From JABDII01 sp963815325 (GTDB taxonomy: Bacteria; Gemmatimonadota; Gemmatimonadetes; Gemmatimonadales; GWC2-71-9), in assembly GCA_963815325.1 (NCBI GenBank), contig CAWFGG010000011.1:88844-152843 (forward strand): 64,000 nucleotides of DNA. The letters are read 5' to 3'. The notes under the pieces were generated by a model. It made no database searches. It saw only the letters and a list, made by a program, of their open reading frames with translations, and was not told where the DNA came from. Made by a program: the position numbers and the translations under genes. Positions 25,187 to 33,900 of the stretch are shown here, in pieces. The first letter of the stretch is position 1, and every line of letters starts with the position of its first letter.

Positions 25187-26309
25187 CGCGACCGATCATC
25201 ACCTCGCGGTAGGCCACGCGTAGGCGCTCCAACATCACCTCACGCTTGGGGTAGAGGCGTCGGAGTGGGCGTGGCGAATGCCGGTCGAGGGCGTAGGCGG
25301 TGAGAAGCGGCAAGGTCAGGGTGGCATCCCCGTAGACCACGACACTGCTCGGCAGCATCGCGGGGTCGATCTTACCCCAACTCACTGCCTCGGCGGGCGT
25401 TGCGCCCGATAGCCCACCGGTGTCCGGGCGCGCATCGGTCAGCTGGAGGAAATAGTCGTGGCCCCGGTCGTCGAGGCCCAAGATCTCTTGAATCTGCGGC
25501 TCGGTCTGGAGCAAGAAATTCTTGGGACTCCCGCCGCCGACGATGAACACGCCGCTCCGCCCGTCGCCTCGTGTCGCATGGTACACCAAGGCTGCGGTTT
25601 CATTGACATCGGCGCTTACGTCGAAGCGCAGCTTGCTGCCGTGCATGGCCTGCTCGGCCACGTTCAATCCAATGGAGCTGTCTCCCGGCGAACTGGTGTA
25701 GATGGGGACGTCCAACTCGTGCGCCACCGACAGCACCGACCGGCGCGACAGCCCCAATGCCCGCTCGCGCTCCCGGACATAGCCGCCCAGGAGATAGTGG
25801 TATTCGGCGGAACTCATCGAGCGCTGGAATTCAGGGCGCGCCGACACCTGCCGGATGAAGTTGTCAGTCGAGAGCAAGACACCGAAGTCGAAAAACACGT
25901 CGTAGATTCGCACCACGCCCTGCTCACGCAGCTCGACGTCATCGGCGTGCGGCGTGCCGCGGTGCATGGCCAAGCCCAGCCCGAAGTGGGCATCGTGATA
26001 GAGGTTGGCCCCGGTCGAGACGATCCAGTCCACAAAACCGGCTTCCATGAGCGGTATCAGCACACTCATGCCGAGTCCCGCGGGGGTCAGGGCACCGGTG
26101 ATACTCAGACCCACCGTGACCTCCGGGGCCAGCATCCGGTCGCTGAAGAGCCGGCATGCCTCCCGCAGACGACCGGCGTTGTAGGCCAAATACGCCTTCT
26201 CGATGAGGTCCGCCGCCGACTCTCGGCCGGTGATCCCCTCGGGGTCGATCCGTTCGCCTCGCAGATACGATGCGGAGGGCCGGCCGTGCTCGGCAGCGTG
26301 ATCGCTCAT
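25134..26309 (-). CDS. Deoxyhypusine synthase-family protein (bacterial DHS-like)
   Basis: 391 residues, close to the size of eukaryotic/archaeal deoxyhypusine synthase. Conserved blocks: GLSITGALTPAGLG near 67, DWIVSTGANLYHDAHF near 94 (NAD-binding region), VPIYTSSPGDSSIG near 201, GVFIVGGGSPKNF near 253 and AEAVSWGKID with the probable catalytic Lys at 313. DHS transfers the aminobutyl group of spermidine via an enzyme-imine; bacteria lack the eIF5A target, and several bacterial homologues make homospermidine or use other amines. It overlaps the LOG-family gene upstream by four bases (ATGA) and the MFS gene downstream. Exact reaction uncertain. Confidence 0.82.
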   Translation of the reverse strand: MSDHAAEHGRPSASYLRGERIDPEGITGRESAADLIEKAYLAYNAGRLREACRLFSDRMLAPEVTVGLSITGALTPAGLGMSVLIPLMEAGFVDWIVSTGANLYHDAHFGLGLAMHRGTPHADDVELREQGVVRIYDVFFDFGVLLSTDNFIRQVSARPEFQRSMSSAEYHYLLGGYVRERERALGLSRRSVLSVAHELDVPIYTSSPGDSSIGLNVAEQAMHGSKLRFDVSADVNETAALVYHATRGDGRSGVFIVGGGSPKNFLLQTEPQIQEILGLDDRGHDYFLQLTDARPDTGGLSGATPAEAVSWGKIDPAMLPSSVVVYGDATLTLPLLTAYALDRHSPRPLRRLYPKREVMLERLRVAYREVMIGRDARAREAEEAVGPTRAG

Positions 26310-27037
26310 CGATGTACCCCTTGTTGGCGGGATCGCAGGATATGATCGACGACTTCGGCGGGATCGTCGGTCAGATGGAACAACAGCAAGTCGGGCTCGT
26401 CGATCTTCTTCTCCCTCGCAACCGTATCACGCAACCAGTCGACCAAGCCGCTCCAGTACGTGGGACCGAACAGCACCAGGGGAAAGTTCTTCACCTTGCC
26501 GGTTTGGATCAGGGTCAGCGACTCGAACAGCTCGTCCATGGTCCCGAACCCGCCCGGGAACACCACGAACGCCGTTGCGTACTTGATGAACATCATCTTT
26601 CGGACGAAGAAGAAACGAAAGTTGATGCTGCGCTCGAGATAGGCATTCGGTTTCTGCTCGAAGGGCAGTTCGATGTTGCAGCCGATCGACAAACCCCCGG
26701 CCTCGCTGGCGCCCCGGTTGGCAGCCTCCATGATGCCGGGACCGCCGCCGGTAATGACCGGAATGTTTGCCTCCGCCAACAACCGACCGACCTCCCGGGC
26801 AGCTTGGTAGGACGGATCCGTGGGCGGGACCCGCGCCGAACCGAAAATCGACACGGCGTCGAAAATGTCGCCGAGGGAATCGAACCCTTCAACGAATTCA
26901 CCCATGATGCGAAAGACTCGCCAGGGGTCGGTCTTGCGCAGCGCATCGGGCCGTTCGACCAGCTCGCCACTCTCGAGCAGAACTTCGTCCTCGGTGGGAC
27001 GCTTGTGGTTATGAAGCCTACGGTAAGGACTGGCCAC
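26306..27037 (-). CDS. TIGR00730/LOG-family Rossmann protein (nucleotide 5'-monophosphate phosphoribohydrolase-like)
   Basis: 243 residues, GTG start. The LOG signature is present: VPVITGGGPGIMEAANRGA-like block (here NIPVITGGGPGIMEAAN) near 95 and VVFPGGFGTMDELFE near 157, the PGGXGTXXE motif that binds the phosphoribosyl group and carries the catalytic Glu. Family members release free bases from nucleoside 5'-monophosphates (cytokinin activation in plants, PpnN-type nucleosidases in bacteria). The first 60 residues are an extension typical of the longer bacterial subgroup. It is the first gene of the operon leading to the DHS-like gene. Confidence 0.85.
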   Translation of the reverse strand: MASPYRRLHNHKRPTEDEVLLESGELVERPDALRKTDPWRVFRIMGEFVEGFDSLGDIFDAVSIFGSARVPPTDPSYQAAREVGRLLAEANIPVITGGGPGIMEAANRGASEAGGLSIGCNIELPFEQKPNAYLERSINFRFFFVRKMMFIKYATAFVVFPGGFGTMDELFESLTLIQTGKVKNFPLVLFGPTYWSGLVDWLRDTVAREKKIDEPDLLLFHLTDDPAEVVDHILRSRQQGVHR

Positions 27038-27208
27038 GGGTCATCGCTCGCGCCGCCCATAGCCCGGGCGGCTTTCGTATTGGGAGGTTTCGCGGCGCCC
27101 GGCCTCTCCGGGCGCCTGGCCAAGCACGGGCAGGGAATATATGCCCTCGGCCTGCCGAGGACACGCCTCGTTCCGAGATGGCCGCGTCGGGCGTTATGTT
27201 AGGGCGGC

Positions 27209-27508
27209 ATGCATCCAGCCCCTCTTCCCCCTTCGCCTGACGCGCAGGCGCCAAGGTCTTGGGGTGCGCTCGTCGCCCGGTTGGCGTTCCGCGGGGCCGC
27301 GAACCCCCGACTCGCCGCCGACCTGCTACGCACGGCCTGGGCGTTCCGCCGCCGTGGGTGGTGGACGACGCCGCCCTTCCTGCCCATCCCCGATCGTACC
27401 TATCTGCGCTGGCGGATGGAGACTGCCTACGCCGACCCCGATGCGATTCCTCCGGTCGAGGATGTGATCCGCTTCGCCCGCTGGCGACGAACCACCATCG
27501 GGGTGTAA
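27209..27508 (+). CDS. Hypothetical protein
   Basis: 99 residues starting at ATG 27209, four bases upstream of the NDH-2 gene and on the same strand. It is proline-rich at the N-terminus, then LLRTAWAFRRRGWWTTPPFLPIP and YLRWRMETAYADPDAIPP, followed by a basic C-terminus. The Trp/Arg pattern and close coupling to the next gene support a real protein. I recognise no family and see no signal peptide, membrane helix or metal motif. Confidence 0.6.
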   Translation: MHPAPLPPSPDAQAPRSWGALVARLAFRGAANPRLAADLLRTAWAFRRRGWWTTPPFLPIPDRTYLRWRMETAYADPDAIPPVEDVIRFARWRRTTIGV

Positions 27509-27512
27509 CGCC

Positions 27513-28796
27513 GTGCCGTCAACCAAGGCGCAGGTGGTCATTCTCGGGGGAGGCTTTGCCGGGCTGTACGCGGCCAAGGCCCTTGGATCGGCGCCCGTTT
27601 CGGTGACCCTGGTGGATCGGCGGAACCATCACCTCTTCCAACCCATGCTCTACCAGGTGGCAACCGCGGCACTGTCGCCCGGCGACATCGCGTCGCCGAT
27701 CCGCTCGATCCTGCGCGGCCAACCCAATACCCAGGTGATCCTGGGAGAGGCGCGATCGGTCGACTGTGCGTCGAAAAGCGTGCTCGTAGATAGGAGTAGT
27801 CTAAGCTACGACTATCTGATCCTTGCGACCGGGGCGCGGCACTCCTATTTCGGCCATCAGGACTGGGAGGAATTTGCCCCTGGCCTCAAAAGCATCGAAG
27901 ATGCCCTCGAAATCCGGCGCCGGGTCCTGCTCGCCTTCGAGGCGGCAGAACGGGAGCCCGACCCCGATCGGAGACGCGCCTTGCTCACCTTCGTGGTGGT
28001 TGGCGGAGGACCGACCGGGGTCGAGCTCGCGGGTGCCCTAGCGGAAATCCGACGCTATGCGCTGCGTCGCGACTTCCGGCGCATCGACTCCCGGGAGGCC
28101 ACGGTCGTGTTGCTCGAAGGCGGCCCGCGCCTGCTCGGGTCCTACCCCGACTCACTCAGTGCCGCCGCCGAGCGTGCCCTCACGCGCCTGGGCGTGGACG
28201 TGCGGACGGGCAGCTTCGTGGACGGGATCACGGCCGAGGGAGTCTCCGCCGAAGGGACTCGGATCCCGACCCACACGGTGGTGTGGGCGGCAGGCAACCT
28301 GGCCAGTCCCCTCCTCCGCTCGCTGGGCTCGCGCCTCGACGACCAGGGACGGGTGGTCGTGGCGGACGATTGCACCATCCCGGATCACCGGGAGGTGTTT
28401 GTCCTGGGCGACGCGGCATGTTTCGACCATCAGCCGGGTGGACCCCTCCCGGGCCTCTCGCCCGTCGCCATTCAGATGGGCCGGTACGCGGCGCGCGCGA
28501 TCACCAACGACCTGGCCGGCCGGCCTCGTCGGCCGTTCCGCTACCGAAACAAGGGCCAGCTGGCCGTCATCGGTCGCGGTCGGGCCGTCGCCGACATTGG
28601 ACGCCTGCACTTCAATGGGTTTCTCGCCTGGCTCGCCTGGGTCTTCGTTCACATCTTCTTTCTGATCGGCTTTCGAAACCGGATCATCGTCCTGATGGAG
28701 TGGGCCTGGTCGTACGTGACGTTTCAACGCGGCGCACGACTCATCACCGGCGATGGCCGCGACAGAGACACTGCGCGTCTCGGAGGGTCGTCATGA
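27513..28796 (+). CDS. Type II NADH dehydrogenase-like FAD oxidoreductase
   Basis: 427 residues, GTG start. The FAD fold is VVILGGGFAGLYAAKAL near residue 8; NHHLFQPMLYQVATAALSP near 40 is the hallmark of NDH-2. The NADH fold is FVVVGGGPTGVELAGALAE near 155, and VLGDAACFDH near 290 contacts FAD. The C-terminal region includes hydrophobic helices (FLAWLAWVFVHIFFLIGF) for membrane association, as in NDH-2. It would pass electrons from NADH to quinone without pumping protons. Its stop overlaps the queG start (ATGA). Confidence 0.88.
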   Translation: MPSTKAQVVILGGGFAGLYAAKALGSAPVSVTLVDRRNHHLFQPMLYQVATAALSPGDIASPIRSILRGQPNTQVILGEARSVDCASKSVLVDRSSLSYDYLILATGARHSYFGHQDWEEFAPGLKSIEDALEIRRRVLLAFEAAEREPDPDRRRALLTFVVVGGGPTGVELAGALAEIRRYALRRDFRRIDSREATVVLLEGGPRLLGSYPDSLSAAAERALTRLGVDVRTGSFVDGITAEGVSAEGTRIPTHTVVWAAGNLASPLLRSLGSRLDDQGRVVVADDCTIPDHREVFVLGDAACFDHQPGGPLPGLSPVAIQMGRYAARAITNDLAGRPRRPFRYRNKGQLAVIGRGRAVADIGRLHFNGFLAWLAWVFVHIFFLIGFRNRIIVLMEWAWSYVTFQRGARLITGDGRDRDTARLGGSS

Positions 28797-29719
28797 GATC
28801 CGCGGACGAGGTCAAGGTGGTGGCGGCATCGCTTGGGTTTCTTGCTTGCGGGGTTACCGACCTGGCACCGACGCCGCATGCCCGCGAGTTGGATGCCTGG
28901 CTGGAGGCGGGCTACGCTGGAACGATGCGCTATCTGCATCGCCAGGCCGCGCTTCGGCGCGAGCCCGGCCGGATCGTCGCCGGCGCACGATCGGCGGTCG
29001 TCGTGCTCGACAACTACTTCTACCCCGATACGGCAGCGGACGCCGTGCCGCCACGGATCGCGAAATACGCGCGAGGCACGGACTACCACATCACGACCCT
29101 GCGTCGGGTCGAGAAGTTGGCGGATTTCCTTCGCTCCTGTGGCGCCAAGATCGCGAGGCCGTTCGTCGACGCCGGCCCCGTGCCCGAGCGAGAATTGGCG
29201 CAGCGCGCCGGCCTCGGGTGGATCGGCAAGAACACCATGCTGCTTCGCCCGGGCAGCGGCTCGTTCTTCTTCATCGGCGTTGTGCTGACCGATCTCGAGT
29301 TTGAGCCGGATCCCGCGTTCGAGGCAGACCGCTGCGGCAGCTGCACCCTGTGTCTCGACGCCTGTCCCACCGAGGCGTTCGTCGGGCCACGCCTGTTGGA
29401 TGCCACGCGGTGCATTTCATATCTCACCATCGAGCATCACGGCCCCATCCCGAGCGAGCTCGGTGCGAAGTTCGAGGGTTGGGCATTCGGATGTGATATC
29501 TGCAACGATGTCTGCCCGTGGAATCAACGCTTTGCCGCACCGTCATCGCACGGCGCCTTCAAGCAGCGCGACACACCGGTCAAAGCGCCGGACTATTTCG
29601 AGACCATGAGCGATGTCGACTTCGACGCCCGCTTTGGAGACACCCCCCTCGAACGGCCAGGGCTCGACGGGATGCGTCGCAACTGGAAGGTGGCACTCGA
29701 CAGTGTGGGCGGCGAATGA
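28793..29719 (+). CDS. queG: Epoxyqueuosine reductase
   Basis: 308 residues from the ATG at 28793. Visible landmarks: PFVDAGPVPERELAQRAGLG near 122, WIGKNTMLL, then the [4Fe-4S] motif CGSCTLCLDACPTEAF near 182 and CDICNDVCPWN near 235, the paired cluster motifs of the family. The N-terminal half forms the cobalamin-binding region. The enzyme reduces epoxyqueuosine to queuosine in tRNA with a corrinoid cofactor. The length is slightly shorter than the E. coli enzyme but all motifs are present. It overlaps the NDH-2 gene by four bases. Confidence 0.9.
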   Translation: MRSADEVKVVAASLGFLACGVTDLAPTPHARELDAWLEAGYAGTMRYLHRQAALRREPGRIVAGARSAVVVLDNYFYPDTAADAVPPRIAKYARGTDYHITTLRRVEKLADFLRSCGAKIARPFVDAGPVPERELAQRAGLGWIGKNTMLLRPGSGSFFFIGVVLTDLEFEPDPAFEADRCGSCTLCLDACPTEAFVGPRLLDATRCISYLTIEHHGPIPSELGAKFEGWAFGCDICNDVCPWNQRFAAPSSHGAFKQRDTPVKAPDYFETMSDVDFDARFGDTPLERPGLDGMRRNWKVALDSVGGE

Positions 29720-29737
29720 CATGGTGGTGACCGGACG

Positions 29738-30262
29738 ATGACCTCCATCGACCCTTCTCCGGCCGATCCCGCCACCGACCCCGAGGTTCGGGGCGGGCCG
29801 GCTCATCATCGGAGACTCGAGCGGGTCCGCAAGCTCGGGCGCCTGCTCGACACGTCGATTCGTGTCCCGGGCACCTCGTTCCGATTCGGACTCGATCCGC
29901 TGATCGGGCTCATTCCGGGTCTCGGGGATGCGATCGGCACGGTGCTGTCCGGCTACATCGTGGTCGAGGCCACGCGGTTCGGGGCAACGTTGAGCGTGCT
30001 GTTCCGCATGCTCTCCAACATCGCCCTCGAAGCCATCGTCGGGTTGGTTCCGGGAGCGGGAGACGCCTTCGACGTCCTCTGGAAGTCGAACACCCGAAAC
30101 CTCCGACTGCTCGAACGCCATCTCGAGGATCCCGACACCACGCACGCCCTGAGCCGACGATACCTGATCGTGGTGATCGCAGGACTCGCACTCTTGGCCG
30201 GCGTGTCGATCGTCGGCCTCGTATGGCTGGGCCGCGCCTTCCTCCGAGTGCTTGGCCTATGA
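29738..30262 (+). CDS. DUF4112 membrane protein
   Basis: 174 residues. The DUF4112 core is visible: LLDTSIRVPGTSFRFGLDPLIGLIPGLGDAI near 42 and ALEAIVGLVPGAGDAFDVLWKSNTRN near 92 - two GLXPGXGDA repeats separated by hydrophobic stretches - with a C-terminal transmembrane helix (YLIVVIAGLALLAGVSIVGLVWLG). Function of the family is unknown. It lies between queG and plsC on the same strand. Confidence 0.82.
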   Translation: MTSIDPSPADPATDPEVRGGPAHHRRLERVRKLGRLLDTSIRVPGTSFRFGLDPLIGLIPGLGDAIGTVLSGYIVVEATRFGATLSVLFRMLSNIALEAIVGLVPGAGDAFDVLWKSNTRNLRLLERHLEDPDTTHALSRRYLIVVIAGLALLAGVSIVGLVWLGRAFLRVLGL

Positions 30263-30272
30263 GGCACGGTTC

Positions 30273-31028
30273 GTGAAGCCCGGCGATCTCTGGTGGTCGA
30301 TTGCCTCGGCGTGGGCCTGGTTCACGACCGGGCTCATCGTGCTCGTCTGGCTTCCGCTGATGGCTGTCCTCTTCGTCGTCACCGTACCCTTCGACCGAAG
30401 CCGGTATGCCATCGGCCGCTGGTTCCGGATCGCAGCCATGCTAGTTGCCAAAACCAACCCGTTCTGGAAGTTCAGGGTTACGGGAGTTTCAATCGACGAC
30501 CCGCGCCGTCCGTACGTCGTCGTGGCCAATCACGAATCCTTTGCGGACATTCTGCTCATCAGCTATCTCCCCTGGGAAATGAAGTGGGTATCCAAGGCCG
30601 AGTTCTTCCGGATTCCCGTGGTCGGATGGGAAATGCGTCTGGCCGGCGACATCCCGCTCAGGCGCGGCTCGCCGACCAGTGCTGGGCAGGCAATGGCCGA
30701 CGCACGGAACGCATTGCGGCAGAAGGTGTCGGTGATGCTCTTCCCCGAGGGGACCCGCTCCCCGACGGGCGAGCTCCTGCCGTTCAAAGACGGCGCCTTT
30801 CGCCTCGCGATCAAGGCCGGCGTCCCGATTCTCCCTCTGGCGGTGGCCGGAACCGGGACCGCCCTGCCCAAACACGATTGGCGGTTCGGCCGCGCCGTGG
30901 CCGAGGTCGAGGTCTTGCCTCCGGTCGAAACTGCCGGCCTCACGCTCAAGGACGCAGCCGACTTGAAGAACCGAGTGCGTGATCTGATCGAACAGGCTCG
31001 CGCGAGATCACGGGAACGGATCGGATGA
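30273..31028 (+). CDS. plsC: 1-acyl-sn-glycerol-3-phosphate acyltransferase
   Basis: About 251 residues from the GTG at 30273, which has GAGG 8 bases upstream; an in-frame TTG at 30252 lacks a ribosome site. The PlsC motifs are all present: VVANHESFADILL (NHX4D catalytic motif) near 82, GDIPLRRGS, LFPEGTRSPTGELLPFKDGAF near 158 and VPILPLAVAGT. A hydrophobic N-terminal segment anchors it to the membrane. It makes phosphatidic acid in phospholipid synthesis. It overlaps the cytochrome gene downstream (ATGA). Confidence 0.88.
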   Translation: MKPGDLWWSIASAWAWFTTGLIVLVWLPLMAVLFVVTVPFDRSRYAIGRWFRIAAMLVAKTNPFWKFRVTGVSIDDPRRPYVVVANHESFADILLISYLPWEMKWVSKAEFFRIPVVGWEMRLAGDIPLRRGSPTSAGQAMADARNALRQKVSVMLFPEGTRSPTGELLPFKDGAFRLAIKAGVPILPLAVAGTGTALPKHDWRFGRAVAEVEVLPPVETAGLTLKDAADLKNRVRDLIEQARARSRERIG

Positions 31029-31411
31029 GTCGGTTCTGGGTGATCGCGGTGACCATGCTCCTGGCCGGAGCGGGGTGTAACCGAACCGCGCCGCCGAACG
31101 AACTCCGGGCGTTCGATCCCGGTCGGACGCCGGCCGAGTTCCACGAGGGCGAGCAGCACTACGAGGCGCGGTGTGCGACATGTCATGGGCGCCATGGCAC
31201 GGGGACGGATCGCGGACCGCCCCTCATCGACCGAATCTATCGGCCGAACCATCATGCCGATGCCGCGTTCCAGCGTGCGGTGGCATTCGGGGTCCAGGCG
31301 CACCACTGGAATTTCGGCCCGATGCAACCGATCCCGGGAGTGAGCCGAGAGGAGGTGGCCCAGATTACCGGCTACGTGCGTTGGCTCCAACGGCAGGCCG
31401 GGGTCGGGTGA
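31025..31411 (+). CDS. Lipoprotein c-type cytochrome
   Basis: 128 residues. The N-terminus is a lipoprotein signal (VIAVTMLLAGAGCNR). A single heme c motif, CATCHG, lies near residue 54; GPMQPIPGVSREEVAQITGYVRWLQ near 99 carries the distal Met ligand and the C-terminal helix of class I cytochromes c. It is likely an outer-surface or periplasmic electron carrier. The start overlaps the plsC stop by four bases, though a functional link is not evident. Confidence 0.85.
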   Translation: MSRFWVIAVTMLLAGAGCNRTAPPNELRAFDPGRTPAEFHEGEQHYEARCATCHGRHGTGTDRGPPLIDRIYRPNHHADAAFQRAVAFGVQAHHWNFGPMQPIPGVSREEVAQITGYVRWLQRQAGVG

Positions 31412-31441
31412 CAGGCGTGGCCGCCGAGTTCCTGGCTAAGG

Positions 31442-32368
31442 TCAGCCCGTTTCCTCAGTGCCTCGTCCCAGGCCCGCGGGCGCGCGCACTCGGCCGACCA
31501 CGCCGGCGAGCGCCAACAGCGTCAACACATACGGCAGCATGAGGAAGAACTGGTAGGGAACAGCCAGCCCCATCGCCTGAAACACATACTGCAGCGCGCT
31601 GGCCGCGCCGAAGATCAGGGCGGCGATGGCTACGCCAAACGGATGCCACCGGCCCAGCACGACGATGGCGATGGCCACGAAGCCGCGGCCGGCGGTCATC
31701 TTCTCCGCGAACGTCCCGACCTGAGCCAACACGAGGCTCGCGCCACCCAGGCCGGCCAGTAATCCCCCCACGATGGTGGCGATACTCCGCGTGGTGCGTA
31801 CCCGGACGCCCGCGGCACGCGCCGCCGACGGCGATTCCCCAACCGCGCGAACGGTGAGCCCCCACCGGGTGCGAAACAGAAGCCACCAGAGGGCCGGCAC
31901 GGCAACCATGGCGATGTACGTAGGCGCGGGCTGAGCGAAGAAGGCCGGGCCGATGATCGGGATGGCATGAAGACCCGGCACCTCGATGACGCCCATGGTC
32001 GGGATCGAGAGCCCGGCCCCGGCCGCGCCAAACGACTGCCGGTAGAGCGCGCCGGTCAGGCCGAAGGAGCCGAGGGTCAGGGCCGTCCCGGTGATGATCT
32101 GATCGGCCCCGGCGCCCACCGCCACGATCGCGAAGATTGCGGCCACCGCCGCCCCCGCCAGGGCAGCCGCGAGGACGCCAACCCATGGGCCGCCATGCAC
32201 GGCACCGAGTGCGGCGGCCAACGCGCCACCCAACATCGCCCCCTCGATGCCGAGGTTGATGACGCCGGCGCGCTCGCCGAGGGTCTCGCCGGTGGCCGCG
32301 AGCAGAAGCGGTGTGGCGACTCTGACGGCGGCGGCCAGGAAACCCGCAACGAGGGTGGCGATGTCCAT
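31442..32368 (-). CDS. Nucleoside-type ABC transporter permease 2 (BMP-associated)
   Basis: 308 residues, eight or more hydrophobic segments. The start LLLAATGETLGERAGVINLGIEGAMLGGA is the conserved N-terminal block of the YufQ/NupQ-type permeases, and GVRVRTTRSIATIVGGLLAGLGGASLVLA is the cytoplasmic loop block of the branched-chain/ribose permease superfamily. It follows the other permease gene by three bases. With the ATPase at 35928 and the BMP protein at 38182 it completes a purine-nucleoside-type importer. Confidence 0.87.
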   Translation of the reverse strand: MDIATLVAGFLAAAVRVATPLLLAATGETLGERAGVINLGIEGAMLGGALAAALGAVHGGPWVGVLAAALAGAAVAAIFAIVAVGAGADQIITGTALTLGSFGLTGALYRQSFGAAGAGLSIPTMGVIEVPGLHAIPIIGPAFFAQPAPTYIAMVAVPALWWLLFRTRWGLTVRAVGESPSAARAAGVRVRTTRSIATIVGGLLAGLGGASLVLAQVGTFAEKMTAGRGFVAIAIVVLGRWHPFGVAIAALIFGAASALQYVFQAMGLAVPYQFFLMLPYVLTLLALAGVVGRVRAPAGLGRGTEETG

Positions 32369-32371
32369 GTC

Positions 32372-33433
32372 TTAGGCGGCCGCCGGACTTGGGCGGCTTA
32401 CGGCCGATCGTCCCAGGTGGCGGAGCCGCGAATCGGCGAGAACGATGACCAGGATCACGACAGCCTCGACCACATAGACCGCGACGGACGGAATTCCGGC
32501 GTCCCGTTGCATCGCACCGGCGCCGGCTTCGAGCGCGCCGAAGAGGATCCCGGTAAATACGATTCCGATCGGACGGAGGCGGGCGAGCAATGCAACGGCG
32601 ATTGCGGTAAAGCCGTAGCCGGGCGAGAGATTTTGGTAGAGCGCGTAGGAAACACCGCTGACCTCGAGGCCGCCGGCCAGGCCGGCAAGCGCACCGGACC
32701 ACAAGAGCGCCGTACCCAGGATCCGGCCGCTCTTGATCCGACCCGATACTTCCGCGGCCCGAGGGCTGGCGCCGACTGCACGAAGACGATACCCCCACAC
32801 CGTTCGGGTCACGACGTACCACAGCACGACACCCAGCGCGAGCGCAATCAGGAAGCCGAGATGGAGACGCGTGCCGGGCAGGATGGGCAGGCGGGCCGAG
32901 AGCGGAAGCGGATTGCTTTGGGGAAACACGCCGGTGGACTCCTGGAGGGGCCCCTGGACCATGAGCGACACCAGCGACTCGGCGACGAAATTGAGCAGTA
33001 GCGTGCTGATGACCTCGATGACGCCGAAGCGCAGTTTGAGCCAGACCGGAACGACCATCCACAGCGCACCGGCGATGGTCGCAGCAAACAAGATCGTGCC
33101 GATTGCCGGGAAGAGAGGCCAGTGCCCGAGCTTGAGCCCGATCCAGGTTGCGGCTATGGCGCCGGCATAGAATTGTCCCTCGGCGCCGATGTTGAGCGCA
33201 CCGCCTTCGAGGGCCAAGGCGAAGCCGAGCCCGAGGATGATCAATGGAACGGCGCGCAGTAGTGTGGCTGAGGTAAAGGCATACCAAGAACCGAAGGCAC
33301 CGTTCCACAATGCGGCCAGTGCTTGGGGCGCGTCGTAGCCACTGGCCCAGAGGCCGAGCGCGAGAATCGCGATTCCGGCTGAGAACGCCGACGCCACGAC
33401 CAGGGCCGACCAGTGAAGGCGGGTGCGCGTCAT
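32372..33433 (-). CDS. Nucleoside-type ABC transporter permease 1 (BMP-associated)
   Basis: 353 residues. It has about nine hydrophobic segments; GLGFALALEGGALNIGAEGQFYAGAI near 72 is the typical NIGAEGQ block of YufP/NupP-type permeases, and GASPRAAEVSGRIKSGRILGTALLWSGALAGLAGG is the loop that engages the ATPase. It begins the two-permease unit. It is separated from the ATPase gene by the opposing methyltransferase-phosphotransferase gene, which is unusual since these four components are normally adjacent. Confidence 0.87.
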   Translation of the reverse strand: MTRTRLHWSALVVASAFSAGIAILALGLWASGYDAPQALAALWNGAFGSWYAFTSATLLRAVPLIILGLGFALALEGGALNIGAEGQFYAGAIAATWIGLKLGHWPLFPAIGTILFAATIAGALWMVVPVWLKLRFGVIEVISTLLLNFVAESLVSLMVQGPLQESTGVFPQSNPLPLSARLPILPGTRLHLGFLIALALGVVLWYVVTRTVWGYRLRAVGASPRAAEVSGRIKSGRILGTALLWSGALAGLAGGLEVSGVSYALYQNLSPGYGFTAIAVALLARLRPIGIVFTGILFGALEAGAGAMQRDAGIPSVAVYVVEAVVILVIVLADSRLRHLGRSAVSRPSPAAA

Positions 33434-33900
33434 ACCGCGCTAATTCATATCAAGGGTGTGCGCGAGCAGTGGATGCGAAAGCCCAGAAGCCAATCGGCCA
33501 TGGGGTACCAGCGCTGAATAGTCGCGTCATTTTCGCCGACAGACGCCCGCCGTGGGTATCTTGCATCGGTCGGCGACTCTGGAAGCAATCGGCCACCGTA
33601 CTGGCGGTAGCCCGGGGGTGGGGCCATCGGCTGCTCGCTTGGTACTATGGGTCGTGCTCGGGGTGTGGCTTTGGCTCTCAGCATTGGCTCGCTCGTACCA
33701 CGTCACGAAACGACGTTCGGCCTGGTTGCGCAAGGACCAAGCGTCGACCGTGTGTGGGCTGGTCCTTGGATGCTCCTGCAACCAGGGATTGCGCCGGACG
33801 CGGCTGCGAAGTGACGGAGCATTCGGATTCCAGAACTCAATGGTGTGATCGGTAGCACTGCCTGGGCAGTCGCCGTAACACCGCGACGGAGGTCGATACT
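33434..33900. other. Intergenic region between permease 1 and the divergent fusion gene
   Basis: 467 bases between two divergent starts. It probably holds both promoters. One plus-strand open frame (33552-33848) includes a hydrophobic stretch and one minus-strand frame overlaps it, but neither has a ribosome site or recognisable family. Base composition is slightly less GC-rich than the permease genes. I see no tRNA, terminal repeat or transposase remnant. Confidence 0.5.

Noticed and set aside
31455..33308. Long minus-strand frame of about 600 codons across both ABC permeases
   Set aside because: Overlaps both permeases in a different frame and lacks hydrophobic or motif structure; the permease frames carry clear conserved blocks.
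33552..33848. Possible small membrane protein in the intergenic gap
   Set aside because: It has one hydrophobic stretch, but no ribosome site, no known family and a competing minus-strand frame; chance is more likely.
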